Shown: in pieces, positions 13,588 to 15,166 of the stretch | Layout: each line of letters begins with the position of its first letter | Position numbering within the stretch: the first letter of the stretch is position 1 | Source of the DNA: Leyella stercorea | GTDB taxonomy: Bacteria; Bacteroidota; Bacteroidia; Bacteroidales; Bacteroidaceae | Direction of reading: 5' to 3' | Length of the DNA stretch: 15,166 bases | NCBI RefSeq assembly: GCF_019052365.1 | Contig: NZ_JAHQUY010000068.1 | Span: 1-15,166, forward strand | Translations under genes and position numbers: made by a program | The notes under the pieces: model-generated | What the model saw: the letters and a program-made list of their open reading frames with translations, nothing else | The model's database searches: none | What the model was told of the DNA's origin: nothing

Positions 13588-14931
13588 ATGTTCGGATACA
13601 GAATAAAGAAACAATATCGCACTAAGGTGAGGATCTCCTGCATGGGGTGCCTCACCTTTGTCGTACTCATTACGCTGGGCATCTGCCGCTGCACTTGCTC
13701 GTCGTGCTCGGATCGTGACACCACGACATCCCAACACATCAACGACTCAACACACATCGTACACCTCAACGACACGCTCTGCAACGCGATCTCCGACCAG
13801 CCCGAGCTGCACGCCATGGACTCTATCATGCGCCGCTACCTCAAGCGCTGGGAGATAAACGGCGCTCAGCTCGCCATATCGCGCAACGACTCGCTGCTCT
13901 ACGCACGCGGATTCGGTTTCGCCAACGTCGACAAGCAGTATCCTATGGAGCCGTCGTACATCATGCGCATGGCATCGGTGTCGAAGCTCGTCACGGCTGT
14001 GGGCATCATGAAGCTGCGCGACATGGGCAAGGTGCGCCTGACGGACAAGGTGTTCGGACCGCAGGGCATTCTGAACGACACGTTCTACGTCAACTCCATA
14101 CGCGACAAACGCTACTTCGACATAACCGTCGAGCAGCTGCTGCGCCATAAGGCTGGTTTCACCAACTATGCCGGCGACCCGATATTCTCTACGCGCTACA
14201 TTATGCAGCAGAACCACCTCACCACTCCACCCGACCACCGCAATCTGCTGCGCATCGTGCTGCGCCGTCACCTCGGATATACACCAGGCTCGATGCAACG
14301 CTACTGCAACATAGGCTACACGCTGCTGTCGCTCATCATCGAGAAGCGCACGGGCATGCCGTACGAGAAGTTCATGCAGCGCTATGTGCTCGAACCGGCG
14401 GGCTGCTACGACTTCCATATCGCGGGCAACTATCTTAAGGACCGCCGCGAGAACGAGACGGTATACTACATGCACTCCTCGTCGCTACCAGCGCAGGAGT
14501 TCAACAACTCCGGCAGGCTTGTGGAGCGCTGCTACGGCGAGAACGACATAAAGACAGCACTCGGTGCAGGTGCGTGGACAGCATCGGCGGCTGAGCTGTG
14601 CCGACTCGTGGCGGCTATCGACGGCGATCCTACTCTGCCCGACGTACTCTCGCCCGAAGCCGTGCGACTGATGACGCAGGAGATGCCCGACCATCAGTTT
14701 TCGTTTGGCTGGAACTTCACGCCGCGCAACCGTCCGTGGATACGCACCGGCTCGCTCGTGGGCACATCTGCCATCGTTCTGCGCTATCCCGACGGCGAAT
14801 GTTGGGTGTTCATAACGAACACAAGCACGTGGAAGGGTCACGAGTTCTCGAAGGACACAATGGCGCTGTTCGACAAGTTGCGACAGCGCTTCGGCAGCAA
14901 GATGCCTAAACGCAATCTGTTCGTGAAATAG
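13588..14931 (+). CDS. Membrane-anchored serine hydrolase, beta-lactamase/penicillin-binding family
   Basis: A 447-residue protein of the Beta-lactamase (class C, EstB, DD-peptidase) fold. The active-site tetrad is SVSK (S130, K133), the second motif YCN (Y239, N241) lies in QRYCNIGYTLLSLI, and the third, usually K/H-T-G, is R-T-G (386-388) in RTGSLVGTSA. All three are in the right order and spacing, so activity is likely; natural substrates could be peptidoglycan peptides, esters or D-amino-acid peptides. Residues 1-17 are strongly basic and 19-32 hydrophobic, suggesting a signal anchor with the enzyme outside the inner membrane. Cysteines 18, 21, 33, 35, 37 and 40 cluster there. C33 follows LGI, which is not a clean lipobox. 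An alternative start at M19 (13642) is possible, but the basic leader favours 13588. It is probably translationally coupled to fhs (2-nt gap), though no metabolic link is known. Confidence 0.87.
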   Translation: MFGYRIKKQYRTKVRISCMGCLTFVVLITLGICRCTCSSCSDRDTTTSQHINDSTHIVHLNDTLCNAISDQPELHAMDSIMRRYLKRWEINGAQLAISRNDSLLYARGFGFANVDKQYPMEPSYIMRMASVSKLVTAVGIMKLRDMGKVRLTDKVFGPQGILNDTFYVNSIRDKRYFDITVEQLLRHKAGFTNYAGDPIFSTRYIMQQNHLTTPPDHRNLLRIVLRRHLGYTPGSMQRYCNIGYTLLSLIIEKRTGMPYEKFMQRYVLEPAGCYDFHIAGNYLKDRRENETVYYMHSSSLPAQEFNNSGRLVERCYGENDIKTALGAGAWTASAAELCRLVAAIDGDPTLPDVLSPEAVRLMTQEMPDHQFSFGWNFTPRNRPWIRTGSLVGTSAIVLRYPDGECWVFITNTSTWKGHEFSKDTMALFDKLRQRFGSKMPKRNLFVK

Positions 14932-14990
14932 ACTAAATAGTTGTCAAACAGGTGCAGATTGTTTAACATAAGTTTCATAACACTTCATAT

Positions 14991-15048
14991 AACCGAAGAC
15001 AGTACAAATAAAGTAAGTTTTTATTTTGTATTGTCTTCGGTTTGTTTT
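14991..15048 (+). terminator. Long hairpin terminator after the fhs-hydrolase unit
   Basis: Positions 14991-15008 (AACCGAAGACAGTACAAA) pair with 15025-15042 (TTTGTATTGTCTTCGGTT) over 18 continuous positions with one G-U pair, closed by a 16-nt loop. On the plus strand it is followed by TGTTTT. It lies 60 bp past the hydrolase stop and is the strongest hairpin in the window. Confidence 0.9.
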
Positions 15049-15055
15049 ACCTTTG
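15025..15055 (+). promoter_or_regulatory. Near-consensus promoter for the gene at the right edge
   Basis: TTTG (15025-15028) and TACCTTTG (15048-15055) are 19 bp apart, matching the Bacteroidetes TTTG/TAnnTTTG consensus at both elements. It is the only promoter in the window with a good -33. It overlaps the 3' arm of the preceding terminator. The predicted start is about 85 nt upstream of the ATG at 15149. Confidence 0.7.
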
Positions 15056-15148
15056 TAGTTTATAAGCAAAGATTGTCGTCTACTGACGCTTTTTTTTAAC
15101 ATAGACTATACTATTACCCGTTGGCGGAATTAATTTAAGTTGATAAAT

Positions 15149-15166
15149 ATGAGTAAAAAGTTGCAC
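15149..15166 (+). CDS. Possible start of the next gene, cut by the window edge
   Basis: ATG at 15149 opens six codons (MSKKLH) to the end of the window. Support comes from the strong promoter about 85 bp upstream, the A-rich context before the ATG (GATAAAT) typical of Bacteroidetes start regions, and a basic N-terminus. Function cannot be told. Confidence 0.4.

Overview
The window looks like a chromosomal segment of a Bacteroidales bacterium, most likely a Prevotellaceae-type species. Reasons: the lysS-gpsA-pgi cluster with a long-form lysyl-tRNA synthetase; promoters of the Bacteroidetes type (TAnnTTTG at -7, few Shine-Dalgarno sites); secreted proteins with C-terminal 'D-x-S-G-R-x...KG' sorting-like tails; a Bacteroidetes-type HigBA module; and GC-rich genes separated by AT-rich spacers. 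The genus is an inference from style; no marker RNA is present.

Left part (about 1-5500, all minus strand, read right to left): lysS, then gpsA, then pgi, then a HAD-family phosphatase. A hairpin sits between lysS and gpsA, gpsA and pgi are 30 bp apart, a strong hairpin terminator follows pgi, and another follows the HAD gene. These are housekeeping functions: tRNA charging, glycerol-3-phosphate for lipids, and glycolysis/gluconeogenesis.

Centre (about 5500-8600, minus strand): a likely operon of a secreted beta-rich protein, menE (menaquinone synthesis) and a low-molecular-weight tyrosine phosphatase. Between this operon and lysS lies a 352-bp spacer holding about 4.5 exactly phased 22-bp tandem repeats rich in GGTAAC/GTTACC palindromes. 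I cannot assign them a function.

Right of centre (8587-10933): a 50-bp mirror-image divergent promoter drives the secreted protein leftward and a 752-residue secreted multidomain protein rightward. The large protein has three jelly-roll-like modules, two of which appear to be inserted inside fibronectin type III domains. Both divergent products carry a related C-terminal tail, so they may be co-regulated envelope or exported proteins.

Right part (11033-15166, plus strand): an AT-rich higB-higA toxin-antitoxin pair with a 14-bp-arm palindromic operator over its promoter; then fhs (formate-tetrahydrofolate ligase), coupled by a 2-nt gap to a membrane-anchored serine hydrolase of the beta-lactamase/penicillin-binding type with an unusually cysteine-rich N-terminus. 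A long terminator hairpin closes this unit, and its 3' arm overlaps a near-consensus promoter for the next gene, whose first six codons end the window. I saw no rRNA, tRNA, CRISPR array or insertion sequence.
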